Assembly: GCF_009455635.1 (NCBI RefSeq)
Contig: NZ_QPER01000001.1
Coordinates: forward strand, 3,100,001 to 3,164,000
Direction: 5' to 3'
Source of the DNA: Paraburkholderia agricolaris
GTDB lineage: Bacteria > Pseudomonadota > Gammaproteobacteria > Burkholderiales > Burkholderiaceae
DNA length: 64,000 bases
Below the pieces are notes generated by a model, which was not told the DNA's origin, searched no databases, and saw nothing but the letters and a program-made list of their open reading frames with translations. The translations under genes were made by a program, and so were the position numbers. Positions 1 through 8,753 of this stretch are shown here, one piece after another; the first letter of the stretch is position 1, and every line of letters begins with the position of its first letter.

Positions 1-899
<899 letters not shown>

Positions 900-1042
900 T
901 TACAGGTGAGAGGTAATACACGTAGTGTAGGAAACCGCACGCGATACGTCTTGCGCATACGCGACGCTTTCTATGAGCTTCCGGGCGGATCGGCGTTGCA
1001 TTAGCCGCAAACCGCGCGTTTTTTGCATGCTTCCCGGCGTGC

Positions 1043-2092
1043 CTAATCCGCCTCGCCGGGCCGTTCGATCAGCGCGGCCGGTCGGGGCTCACTGGCTGCG
1101 GCGCCGGTCGCGCCCGTCTGCTTATCGATCCAGTTACGACGATCCTCGCGTGGTGTGACACCAAAGCGTTCGCGGTAAGCATTCGAAAAGTGCGCCGCCG
1201 ACGAAAATCCGCAAGCCAGGCTGATCTGCACCACCGATTTGCTGGTGCGTTGCAATTGCGTGCGCGCTTTCGAAAGCCGCAGACCCAGATAGTATTTGGA
1301 CGGCATCGAGCCGAGATACTGGCGAAACAGCCGTTCCAGTTGTCGCCGCGACACACCGACGAGACCGGCAATGTCATCGGTGGTCAGCGGGTCCTCGATA
1401 TTCGCTTCCATCAACATCAGCGCATCGTTCAGGCGCGGATGCCGCTCGCCCGGCGCGGTCACAAATGGAATGCGTTGCCGCTCTTCGCCCGCGCGCAATA
1501 CGCCGACGCCCAGCGTATCGGCGATCCGGTCAGCCAACTCCGGCCCGTGATCGCGGCCGATCATTGCGAGCATGAAGTCGACTGTTGCCTGACCGCCCGC
1601 GCAGGTGGCGCGATCGCGGTCGATTTCGAAGATCTGCTGGGTGACGATCGAGCGTTCGAACTGCTCGGAGAACTGCTGATAGGTTTCCCAGTTCACGCTC
1701 ACGCGATAGCCGGACAACTGCCCTGCCATCGCGAGCCACCAGACACCGTGATGAATGCCGGTGACGAGCGGCGTGCGCTGCCCGACCCGTGAAAGACTCG
1801 CGAGAAACAGGCGATAGTCGGCGAATTGCTGGAACCGTTCGCTGACGATGATCAGCCAGTCGCACGCAATCGCGTCGCCGAAGGCGGCATCGGCCGGCCA
1901 TTGTGCGCCGCCCGACAGAGGCACCGCGCGGCCGTCCCACGAGCACACCTGCACGCGGTACAGGGCGCGGCCGTCGATTTCGTTGGCGAGATTGAGCGCG
2001 TCGACGATCGGCCCGACGCCCGACATCGACACCGGCGGCAAGGCGACGATCGCGACCTGGGTGGTGCGAGCCGGGTTGGACGTACGAGCCAT
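1043..2092 (-). CDS. argR: GlxA/AraC-family regulator, ArgR-like (arginine catabolism)
   Basis: A cytoplasmic regulator of about 349 residues. The N-terminal DJ-1/PfpI (class I glutamine-amidotransferase-like) sensor domain covers roughly residues 10-190, and two AraC-type helix-turn-helix motifs occupy roughly residues 225-325 (DDIAGLVGVSRRQLERLFRQ, then ISLACGFSSAAHFSNAYRERFG). This architecture matches Pseudomonas ArgR, which controls the aot transport and aru/ast catabolic genes, and the neighbours here are the same types of gene. The ATG at 2092 is used; a GTG directly before it at 2095 is an alternative. It probably shares a transcript with the transporter genes upstream and controls both them and astC. 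The function is inferred from family and context. Confidence 0.85.
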   Translation of the reverse strand: MARTSNPARTTQVAIVALPPVSMSGVGPIVDALNLANEIDGRALYRVQVCSWDGRAVPLSGGAQWPADAAFGDAIACDWLIIVSERFQQFADYRLFLASLSRVGQRTPLVTGIHHGVWWLAMAGQLSGYRVSVNWETYQQFSEQFERSIVTQQIFEIDRDRATCAGGQATVDFMLAMIGRDHGPELADRIADTLGVGVLRAGEERQRIPFVTAPGERHPRLNDALMLMEANIEDPLTTDDIAGLVGVSRRQLERLFRQYLGSMPSKYYLGLRLSKARTQLQRTSKSVVQISLACGFSSAAHFSNAYRERFGVTPREDRRNWIDKQTGATGAAASEPRPAALIERPGEAD

Positions 2093-2129
2093 CACTTATC
2101 GGTAAAACGCGAAGCGCGCGAGCGGCGCG

Positions 2130-2921
2130 TTACTTCAGGCTGCCGGACAGGAACTGCTTGAGCCGTTCGCTGCGCGGCGTGGTCAGCACTTCGGCGGGCA
2201 GGCCCTCTTCTTCGGTACGGCCCTGGTGCAGGAACATCACGTGGTTCGACACATTGCGCGCAAAACCCATTTCGTGCGTGACGACGATCATGGTGCGGCC
2301 TTCTTCGGCGAGCTTCTGCATCACTTTCAGCACTTCGCCGACCAGCTCGGGGTCGAGCGCGGAGGTCGGCTCGTCGAACAGCATCACGTCGGGGTTCATG
2401 GCCAGCGCGCGTGCAATGGCCACGCGCTGCTGCTGACCGCCCGACAGATGCGACGGGTACTGTTTTTCCAGACGCGGCGCGAGGCCTACTTTCTCGAGAT
2501 ATTCGCGGGCCCGGTCTTCGGCTTCGCGACGCGGCAGGCCGAGCACATGAATCGGCGCTTCGACGATATTCTCGATCACGTTCATGTGCGCCCACAGGTT
2601 GAAGTGCTGGAACACCATCGCCAGTTTCGTGCGGATGCGTTGCAGTTGCTTGTGATCGGCCACTTCCAGATTGCCGGCGCGGTCGGCTTTGGTCTTGACC
2701 ATTTCGCCGTCGACGACGATCTGCCCCGCGTTCGGCCGCTCCAGAAAATTGATGCAGCGCAGGAAGGTGCTCTTGCCCGATCCGCTCGCGCCGATGATGC
2801 TGATCACGTCGCCCTTGTTCGCGTTTAGCGAGACGCCCTTGAGCACTTCATTGTCGCCGTAGCGTTTATGGATGTCCTGAACGGCGAGCTTGCAAGCTTC
2901 GGTTTGAGTCGTGTGGAGCAA
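2130..2921 (-). CDS. hisP: Basic amino acid ABC transporter ATP-binding protein (HisP/AotP-like)
   Basis: This is the ATPase of a polar/basic amino acid importer (histidine, arginine or ornithine type), about 263 residues. Walker A is GASGSGKS at residues 44-51. The ABC signature is [17 protein letters not shown] and Walker B is [15 protein letters not shown], followed by the H-loop VTHEMGFA. The start is read as TTG at 2921, supported by a GGGAGAG Shine-Dalgarno a few bases upstream; no better-placed ATG is visible. It is third in the run hisQ-hisM-hisP-argR on the minus strand. The 263-residue length is normal for the family. Confidence 0.93.
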   Translation of the reverse strand: MLHTTQTEACKLAVQDIHKRYGDNEVLKGVSLNANKGDVISIIGASGSGKSTFLRCINFLERPNAGQIVVDGEMVKTKADRAGNLEVADHKQLQRIRTKLAMVFQHFNLWAHMNVIENIVEAPIHVLGLPRREAEDRAREYLEKVGLAPRLEKQYPSHLSGGQQQRVAIARALAMNPDVMLFDEPTSALDPELVGEVLKVMQKLAEEGRTMIVVTHEMGFARNVSNHVMFLHQGRTEEEGLPAEVLTTPRSERLKQFLSGSLK

Positions 2922-3001
2922 GATGCTCTCCCTTTGAAAATACGGATCAATCTATATGACGGCGCGCAACGGGCCGCGCCGCTCAATCGAAACAGGCCTG
3001 C

Positions 3002-3715
3002 TCAGTGCGTACGCACCGCCAGGTAACCCAGCCAGTGACGCTCGGCGCGGCGGAACAGGGCCACCAGCGCGAACGACACCACGAGGTAAATCAGCGCCGC
3101 GAGGCCGAACGCATCGAACGACTGATAGGTGGCCGAATTCGCGTCGCGCGCCACCTTCAGGATGTCCGGCACCGTGGCCGTAAACGCGACCGTGGTGGCG
3201 TGCAGCATCAGGATTACTTCGTTACTGTACAACGGGAGCGCCCGGCGCAGCGCGGACGGTATCACAATGCGGCGGTACATCGTGAACCAGCTCATGCCGT
3301 AGGCACGGGCCGCTTCCACTTCGCCGTGCGAAGTCGAGCGGATTGCGCCGGCGAAAATCTCGGTGGTGTACGCGCAGGTGTTCAGGGCGAAGGCGAGAAT
3401 CGCGCAGTGAAAACCGCTGCGGAAAAACGCGTCGAGCAACTCATGCGAGCGCACGAATTCCAGGCTGTACATGCCGGTGTAGATCAGCAGCAGTTGGACA
3501 TACAGGGGCGTGCCGCGAAACACGTAGGTATAGAGACGCACCGGCGTCGACAGCCAGCGCTTCTTCGACACGCGCGCCACTGCGAGCGGAATTGCCATGA
3601 AAAAACCGATCCCGATCGACGCCACCAGCAGCCACAGCGTGACCGCGAGACCGGACATACGCTGACCGTCCCAGTAGAGGAACGCGCGCCAGAATTGATT
3701 GAGGATATCGATCAT
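3002..3715 (-). CDS. hisM: Amino acid ABC transporter permease (HisM-like)
   Basis: An inner-membrane permease of the HisMQ family, about 237 residues, with five or so hydrophobic segments. It carries the EAA loop typical of these importers (GEVEAARAYGMSWFTMYRRIV, around residues 130-152), which contacts the ATPase. It begins 4 bp after the stop of hisQ, so the two permeases are almost certainly co-translated and form a heterodimer. The likely substrates are arginine, ornithine or histidine, by analogy with HisQMP/AotQM and from the linked astC gene. Confidence 0.92.
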   Translation of the reverse strand: MIDILNQFWRAFLYWDGQRMSGLAVTLWLLVASIGIGFFMAIPLAVARVSKKRWLSTPVRLYTYVFRGTPLYVQLLLIYTGMYSLEFVRSHELLDAFFRSGFHCAILAFALNTCAYTTEIFAGAIRSTSHGEVEAARAYGMSWFTMYRRIVIPSALRRALPLYSNEVILMLHATTVAFTATVPDILKVARDANSATYQSFDAFGLAALIYLVVSFALVALFRRAERHWLGYLAVRTH

Positions 3716-3719
3716 GGTG

Positions 3720-4421
3720 TTAGAGCTCCGCGTGGCGCACGCCGATCGAATAGCGCTTTTCCAGCCAGATCAGCACGAGGTTCGACGCGGTGGTGATCGC
3801 CAGATAGATCAGCGCGGCGATCAGGATGAAGAAGAACATGTTGAAGGTGCTTTTACCGGCGTCCTGAGCGGCTTTGACGACATCGGCGAGACCGATGATC
3901 GACACCAGCGCCGTGGCCTTGACCAGCACCTGCCAGTTATTGCCGATACCGGGCAGCGCGAAGCGCATCATCTGCGGAAACAGGATGCGTGTGAACACTC
4001 GCGCGCCGCTCATGCCGTAGGCACTGCCCGCTTCGAGCTGGCCGCGCGGTACGGCGAGAAACGCGCCGCGAAAGGTTTCGGTGAAGTACGCGCCGTAGAT
4101 GAAGCCGAGGGTTAGCACGCCGGCGACGAATGGGTCGATATCGAACTGCGGCAGATTGAGCGCGTCGGTGAGATTGTTGACGGCGATCTGGATGCTGTAG
4201 AACAGCAGCAGCATGAGCACGAGGTCGGGCACTGAGCGGATCAGCGTGGTGTAGCCGGTTGCGATTGCCCGGAGCGGGCGATTGAACGAGAGTTTCGCCG
4301 CCGCGCCTGCGAGGCCGAGCAGCACGGAGGCTGCCAGCGACAGGACGGACAGCTCGATCGTCTGGATCGTACCGGCCAGTAGCACCGGACCAAAGCCGTA
4401 AAGGAACACGCGTGTCTCCAT
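3720..4421 (-). CDS. hisQ: Amino acid ABC transporter permease (HisQ-like)
   Basis: The partner permease of HisM, about 233 residues, multi-spanning, with an EAA loop (GQLEAGSAYGMSGARVFTRILFP). It is the first gene of the preserved transporter run. In related operons a periplasmic binding-protein gene (hisJ/aotJ) commonly lies directly upstream, but here the upstream DNA is a short G/T-rich spacer followed by a repeat and an IS3 element. The binding protein must therefore be encoded elsewhere or have been lost. The start is the ATG at 4421. Confidence 0.92.
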   Translation of the reverse strand: METRVFLYGFGPVLLAGTIQTIELSVLSLAASVLLGLAGAAAKLSFNRPLRAIATGYTTLIRSVPDLVLMLLLFYSIQIAVNNLTDALNLPQFDIDPFVAGVLTLGFIYGAYFTETFRGAFLAVPRGQLEAGSAYGMSGARVFTRILFPQMMRFALPGIGNNWQVLVKATALVSIIGLADVVKAAQDAGKSTFNMFFFILIAALIYLAITTASNLVLIWLEKRYSIGVRHAEL

Positions 4422-4689
4422 CCAGGTTTTATTGACGATGTCATGGATGGGGGCGGGTTATGGTCGCCCGACTCATCCGGCATGGCGCGGAGTCTCGCAA
4501 GCGGAAATTAATTTCTCAAAGAAGGTGGAGGGTTGTGCTGCGGCGCAGCAATTGCTTGTTTGGGGTGGGTTGCTGGCTGCAGGGGCTTGGTTTTGTGGGG
4601 GATATGGTTTTGTAAGGTGCAATGTGCGGCGGCGGCGCTGCCGCGATTTAGCAAGTTTTGAGTCGCTTTTTTGATAGGAGTAAGTGGGG
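4422..4689. other. G/T-rich intergenic spacer upstream of hisQ
   Basis: No gene could be supported. The plus strand is strongly G/T-rich: 50 of 60 bases in 4561-4620 are G or T. Runs of four to five Gs separated by short spacers could form a G-quadruplex. Any promoter for the hisQMP-argR run must lie here or in the adjoining repeat, but no clear -35/-10 pair was found. Confidence 0.5.
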
Positions 4690-4880
4690 GGTTTTTGCCT
4701 GCCCGGCAGGTGGGGGCCTTCGCGGCGCTTTTTTGTTGTTGGTCTGGGTCTTTGGGCTTTCCTTGCTGGGCTCGTGGTTTGTTCTTGGTGTTGGTCTTTT
4801 GGCCTTTCCTTGTTTTGTTAGCGGTCTATTAGCGTTCCCCCTGTGCGGGGGGGCACCTACTTTTCTTTGCCGGCCCTCCA
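4690..4880 (+). repeat. Palindromic extragenic repeat, locus I, left arm
   Basis: This is the outer arm of the repeat family seen at three loci. It starts with the palindrome CCTGCCCGGCAGG (4698-4710). A GGCCTTCGCGGCGC box with a T run follows, then GGCCTTTCCTTG and TAGCGGTCTATTAGCG. It ends with the CCTACTTTTCTTTGC hairpin arm, where the IS3 element begins. The facing copy is at 6521-6711. The inner arms and asymmetric core found at loci II and III are absent here. Confidence 0.85.
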
Positions 4881-4947
4881 TGTCAGGCTAGTTGTCGCCT
4901 CACTCGAACGATTGATGTAAAGATGGAGGGCGGACAGCGAATGGAAT

Positions 4948-5445
4948 ATGAGACGCTATTCAGCAGAGACGCGGGAATGGGTAGTCAAACAGATGATGCC
5001 GCCGTTCAATCGTGCGGTCATCGAGCTGGCAGGGGCGACGGGCATCACGACGGTGACACTGCGTGCCTGGCGGCAGAGCGCGAGACAGGCTGGGGGATTC
5101 ATGCCGGGCAATGGCAAGACAAGCGATCAATGGTCGAGCGCCGACAAGTTCAGGGTGGTGCTGGAGACGGCATCGCTGAACGAGGTGGAGACCTCAGAAT
5201 ACTGCCGTAGCAAGGGCATTTATCCGGAGCAGATCCGGCAGTGGCGTCAGGCGTGCGAGCAGGCCAACGTGCCGGAGGCGAAACTCACGGCTGCCCAGCG
5301 CAAGGAAGTGAAGGCTCACCAGAAGCGCATCCGTGAACTGGAGCGCCAGCTCAAGCGCAGCGATGCGGCCCGTGCGGAGGCGGCGGCGTTGCTGAACCTG
5401 CGAAAAAAAGCCGACGCGATCTGGGGCAAGGAAGAGGAAGACTGA
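4948..5445 (+). CDS. IS3-family transposase OrfA
   Basis: The DNA-binding component of the IS3 transposase, about 165 residues. It shows two helix-turn-helix-like segments, near residues 25-45 (IELAGATGITTVTLRAWRQS) and 65-95 (SLNEVETSEYCRSKGIYPEQ). A C-terminal leucine/arginine-rich coiled coil covers roughly residues 112-150. It binds the inverted repeats. The orfB frame lies at -1, and an A7 run near the end of orfA would allow an OrfAB fusion protein, the normal way these elements make active transposase. Confidence 0.88.
   Translation: MRRYSAETREWVVKQMMPPFNRAVIELAGATGITTVTLRAWRQSARQAGGFMPGNGKTSDQWSSADKFRVVLETASLNEVETSEYCRSKGIYPEQIRQWRQACEQANVPEAKLTAAQRKEVKAHQKRIRELERQLKRSDAARAEAAALLNLRKKADAIWGKEEED
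5403..5409 (+). other. Programmed -1 frameshift site (A7) between orfA and orfB
   Basis: Seven consecutive A residues fall in the orfA frame as A_AAA_AAA. Slipping back one base places the ribosome in the orfB frame, which stays open from here through the orfB ATG at 5472. IS3 elements classically use such A-rich heptamers to make OrfAB. Confidence 0.7.
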
Positions 5446-5471
5446 TCAGCAGCCCGGATCGCGATGAAGCC

Positions 5472-6494
5472 ATGCAGTTGATCGATGAAGCCGTACGGCA
5501 AGGGGCATGCCGCTCGCGAGCATGCGAGCAGTTGGGGCTCAGCATACGCAGTGTCCAGCGCTGGCGCCTGTTGCCGCATGACGGGCGCACTCAGGTGAAG
5601 CGTGCAGCGCCGCCCAACAGGCTGAGTGAAGCCGAGCGGCAGGCCGTACTCGATGCGGCCAACCGCCCGGGCTACGCGAGCCTGACGCCGCACCAGATCG
5701 TGCCGAAACTGGCCGATGAGGGGGTTTATCTGGCTTCCGAATCGACGTTCTACCGGGTGCTGAAAGCGGCAGGACAGGGCCAGCGCCGGGGCCGCGCGCG
5801 TGCCCCGCAACGACGCACGCTCACGACGCATTGTGCCGATGGTCCGAATCAGGTGTGGTGCTGGGATATCACCTGGATGCCGACCACGGTAAGGGGCCGG
5901 TACTTCTACTGGTACATGATGAAGGACATCTACAGCCGCAAGCTGGTGATGAACGAGGTCTGGGAGCAGGAGTCGGCCGAGCACGCGAGCGTGCTGCTGG
6001 CCAAGGGGTGTCTGCGTGAAGGCGTCGCCGGGCGTCCGCTGGTGCTGCACTCTGATAACGGCAGTGCAATGAAAGGCGCCACCATGCGCGCGGCGATGAT
6101 CGATCTGGGTGTGCAGCCTTCGTTCAGCCGGCCGCGTGTGAGCAACGACAACGCTTTTGCCGAATCGCTGTTCCGAACGGCGAAGTACTGTCCGTTGTGG
6201 CCAGAGCAGCCGTTCGACACGCTGGAGGCGGCTCGGCAATGGGTGCAGCGCTTCGTGCAGTGGTACAACGAAGAGCACTGTCACAGCGGTCTGAAGTATG
6301 TCAGCCCGGGCCAACGTCACCGGGGCGAAGCCAGTGACCTGCTGGCCCGACGGCGAGCGCTGTACCGGAGCGCACGCATGCGAAACCCGGCGCGCTGGTC
6401 AGGAGCTATCCGGAACTGGCATCTGGCAGACGCGGTCTATCTGAATCCGGAACGAACCTCGGCCTCGACCCAAATGTACAGGCAGGCAGCGTAA
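5472..6494 (+). CDS. IS3-family transposase OrfB (DDE catalytic subunit)
   Basis: The catalytic rve/integrase-core subunit, about 340 residues. The DDE triad is visible: Asp132 in VWCWDITWMP, Asp195 in VLHSDNGSAM and Glu231 in SNDNAFAESLF, giving the D(35)E spacing of IS3. An N-terminal HTH-like segment covers residues 15-32. The ATG at 5472 is the internal start, and full transposase probably comes from frameshifting out of orfA. No internal stop is seen, so the element may be active. Confidence 0.92.
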   Translation: MQLIDEAVRQGACRSRACEQLGLSIRSVQRWRLLPHDGRTQVKRAAPPNRLSEAERQAVLDAANRPGYASLTPHQIVPKLADEGVYLASESTFYRVLKAAGQGQRRGRARAPQRRTLTTHCADGPNQVWCWDITWMPTTVRGRYFYWYMMKDIYSRKLVMNEVWEQESAEHASVLLAKGCLREGVAGRPLVLHSDNGSAMKGATMRAAMIDLGVQPSFSRPRVSNDNAFAESLFRTAKYCPLWPEQPFDTLEAARQWVQRFVQWYNEEHCHSGLKYVSPGQRHRGEASDLLARRRALYRSARMRNPARWSGAIRNWHLADAVYLNPERTSASTQMYRQAA

Positions 6495-6520
6495 CGGTTC
6501 ACGCGACAACTACCTTGACA

Positions 6521-6711
6521 CACACCGCAGGCAAAGAAAAGTAGGTGCCCCCCCGCACAGGGGCAACGCTAATAGACCACTAACAAAACAAGGAAAGGCC
6601 AAAAGACCAACACCAGAAACAAACCACAAGAACACCACAAGGCAACGCCAAAAAGAACCAGACAACAAAAAGCGCCGCGAAGGCCCCCACCTGCCGGGCA
6701 GGCAAAAACAC
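6521..6711 (-). repeat. Palindromic extragenic repeat, locus I, right arm
   Basis: An inverted copy of the arm at 4690-4880. Read on the minus strand it has the same order: CCTGCCCGGCAGG (6690-6702), the GCGGCGC-plus-T box, GGCCTTTCCTTG, GTGGTCTATTAGCG and the CCTACTTTTCTTTGC hairpin arm next to the IS. It ends directly at the stop codon of the patatin-like gene, so it may also act on that gene's 3' end. Confidence 0.85.
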
Positions 6712-7665
6712 CTACCCTATCCCCAACCGCGCCCGAATCGCCGGCAACATAACCTCCACCGCCGCCCGGCCTTCTTCAATGGCCGGCCCAGCCCGGTGAA
6801 AATCAAAAATCCCCATCCCGCCCAGCCGCGGCTGAATCAAAATATCGGCCGGCTCGCCAGCCAGGCGACTCCGCGTAATCCGCACCTGCATGATGTCAAT
6901 ACTCTGCGCAATCGAACTCAGCATCGAAGGCACCCGCGCGCTCGGCGGCGGCGGCACCCGCACATCGTCGGAAGCACGCCCCTCGGCAGGGGCCAGCCAC
7001 TTCGGCCAAGGCTTGCCGTTACGCCGCAATGACCCCGGCGGCGGCGCATCCGGATCGAGCGCGGGTGTATCCACCACCGCGCCGTCAAAATCGCGCCCAT
7101 TCAGAATGTCATTGTTCAAATCGACAGCAATCACGCAGTCCGCCCGCATGCCGCGCGCCACCGAAACCGGCACCGGATTGCTCAAGCCGCCATCCACCAG
7201 CCAGACACCGTTGTGAAACACCGGCGTGAAAATCCCCGGAATCGCAATCGAGGCGCGCACCGCGTCGACCACGCTGCCGTCCTGCAACCAGCTCTCGCGC
7301 CCCGAGTCGAGTTCGGTGGCCACCGCCGCGAACGGCATGTTCAACTGGGCAATCGAGCAACCGTTGAACTTGTCCGCGAATATCTTGATCACCTTGCGTC
7401 CGCCCAGCAAACCGCCCGACAGCCGCAGATCAAGTAGCCGCACCACCGTCTGCCAGGTCAGCCGCGAAACCCACTCCTCCAGCCAGTCGAGGTCGCCGTT
7501 CGCGTAGATCGCGCCCACCAGCGCGCCAATCGACGTGCCGCACACCACGTCCGGCTTGATGCCCGCATCGTGCAACGCGCGAATCGCGCCGATATGCGCC
7601 CAGCCACGCGCTGCACCGCCCCCCAACACCAGCCCGATCCGGTTATATCGACGTCGATGGATCAT
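6712..7665 (-). CDS. Patatin-like phospholipase family protein (RssA-like)
   Basis: A cytosolic acyl hydrolase of the patatin fold, about 317 residues. The oxyanion-hole GGGAARG lies at residues 15-21, the nucleophile elbow GTSIG has Ser45, and the catalytic Asp158 is in VDGGLSNP, so the Ser-Asp dyad is intact. The length fits RssA/YchK-type bacterial patatins. Substrate is unknown; membrane phospholipids are likely by family. The last codons abut the palindromic repeat, and the 3' end of the gene shows the same strand skew seen at other repeat borders. The ATG at 7665 precedes the motif at the usual distance. Confidence 0.9.
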   Translation of the reverse strand: MIHRRRYNRIGLVLGGGAARGWAHIGAIRALHDAGIKPDVVCGTSIGALVGAIYANGDLDWLEEWVSRLTWQTVVRLLDLRLSGGLLGGRKVIKIFADKFNGCSIAQLNMPFAAVATELDSGRESWLQDGSVVDAVRASIAIPGIFTPVFHNGVWLVDGGLSNPVPVSVARGMRADCVIAVDLNNDILNGRDFDGAVVDTPALDPDAPPPGSLRRNGKPWPKWLAPAEGRASDDVRVPPPPSARVPSMLSSIAQSIDIMQVRITRSRLAGEPADILIQPRLGGMGIFDFHRAGPAIEEGRAAVEVMLPAIRARLGIG

Positions 7666-7686
7666 GTGTTCCCCGCCTTTTATCGA

Positions 7687-8271
7687 CTATCGCCCACGTA
7701 TCACATCCGAACGCGATGTCGTGTACACCTTCTGATACTGATCGAAATGCACGTTGAAAATACCCTCTTCAGTCACTCCCCGCTCGCGCCATTTCCAGCT
7801 CCAGACGGTTTCCGGCTTGAGCGGAAACACCGCGACCTGGCCTGGCTTGCCGAGCAGGCGGCGCACCTCGTCCTCGGTCATGCCGATGCGAATCTTCGCG
7901 AAGTTGTCGGCGGTCAGCACCTGGGTGATCGCCTGCAATTTGCCGTCACGGTCGATGTCGACCATGTACGTGTTCAGCCCTTGCGGCCCACGCGGATATT
8001 CGAAACGCTTCGAGCCGTCGGTAAACGTGCGTTCGGTTTCCGGTTTGCCCATCTGGTCGCGGATCTGCGCCTCGGTGGTCATGCCCGGCGTCATATTCTT
8101 GAGCAGTAACGCGTCCGGCTTGACGGCGTTGAAGAAATCCTTGAGTTTTTGCACGGCGCGGTCGCTCTGTTGGTCGTCGCAGCCGGTCAGTGCAACGCAC
8201 CCGGCCAGCATGACGACAGTCAGCAATTTGAGGCTCACAGCGAGTTTCCTGTACGGACGCGAAGCGGTCAT
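7687..8271 (-). CDS. Lipoprotein with two BamE/SmpA-like repeats
   Basis: A putative outer- or inner-membrane lipoprotein of about 194 residues. The ATG at 8271 (MTASRPYRKLAVSLKLL) gives a normal signal peptide with the lipobox LTGC; longer upstream readings put the signal sequence too deep. The mature part carries two similar segments, MTPGMTTEAQIRDQMGKPE and IRIGMTEDEVRRLLGKPG, the hallmark of BamE/SmpA-type domains. Family knowledge suggests envelope maintenance; the exact role is unknown. It lies 21 bp upstream of the patatin gene on the same strand, so co-transcription is likely. Confidence 0.8.
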   Translation of the reverse strand: MTASRPYRKLAVSLKLLTVVMLAGCVALTGCDDQQSDRAVQKLKDFFNAVKPDALLLKNMTPGMTTEAQIRDQMGKPETERTFTDGSKRFEYPRGPQGLNTYMVDIDRDGKLQAITQVLTADNFAKIRIGMTEDEVRRLLGKPGQVAVFPLKPETVWSWKWRERGVTEEGIFNVHFDQYQKVYTTSRSDVIRGR

Positions 8272-8753
8272 TCCACCCGCATCCCGTTGTGTAGGGGGTG
8301 CTACATAATAAACAGGATAACCGCGCACGGAAAAAACCGCGAGCGAGCGGCGCGCAGCCATAAGCGGTCGTCCGGCGTGGTATGGCGAAAGGGAGAGCAA
8401 AACCCGTGAAAACGGGCGCCACAAGCAAAAAGGCGACGCTGTGCAAAGCGTCGCCGGAATCGGCCGGTCGGGTCGATTGGGTCAATCGGGAATGTGATGG
8501 CGGCCAGCCAGCCGCCTGAAACGAAGCACCCTGGACGACGCGCAGCGGTCCGGTCCCGGGCAAGGCGGCGAGAGGCCTTGGCCTCTAACCTTGCGCCATC
8601 GCCGGAATGGCAGACCGCTGCTTGTTTGGCCGCCCTGGTCCCTCGATAAGCCTTCCAAGTGCAGCTAATCTAAACGGATTGGCGGATTTAGACGAGTGCG
8701 CGTTTACACCAAATCGGCAGAGGATTCGCCGCCAGCCGCACGGGCAGCGCTGC
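8272..8753. other. Intergenic region, lipoprotein to acyl-CoA dehydrogenase-like gene
   Basis: No convincing gene is present. It holds a minus-strand terminator at 8426-8455 and, on the low-numbered side, presumably the promoter of the lipoprotein gene. No sharp promoter consensus was recognised in the remainder. Confidence 0.5.
8426..8455 (-). terminator. Rho-independent terminator (minus strand)
   Basis: GGCGACGCT (8432-8440) pairs perfectly with AGCGTCGCC (8447-8455) around a 6-nt loop. On the minus strand the hairpin is followed by a T run (complement of 8427-8431). It is placed to end the transcript of the acyl-CoA dehydrogenase-like gene. Confidence 0.8.

Larger units (their letters stand above)
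4881..6520 (+). mobile_element. IS3-family insertion sequence, 1640 bp
   Basis: A complete-looking IS. Its imperfect terminal inverted repeats begin TGTCAGGCTAGTTGTCGC on the left (4881-4898) and, read on the other strand, TGTCAAGGTAGTTGTCGC on the right (6503-6520), matching at 16 of 18 positions with the TG...CA ends usual for IS3. It contains orfA, an A7 slippage site and orfB with a DDE core. The bases flanking the two ends (CTCCA and CACAC) do not form an obvious target duplication. It lies between two inverted arms of the palindromic repeat. Subgroup within IS3 was not assigned. Confidence 0.9.

Noticed and set aside
2096..2129. Possible attenuator between hisP and argR
   Set aside because: Only 34 bp with no stable hairpin or T run.
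4658..4891. Short reading frames in the repeats that look like small proteins ([18 protein letters not shown])
   Set aside because: They are translations of the palindromic repeat, recur in both orientations and have no start signals.
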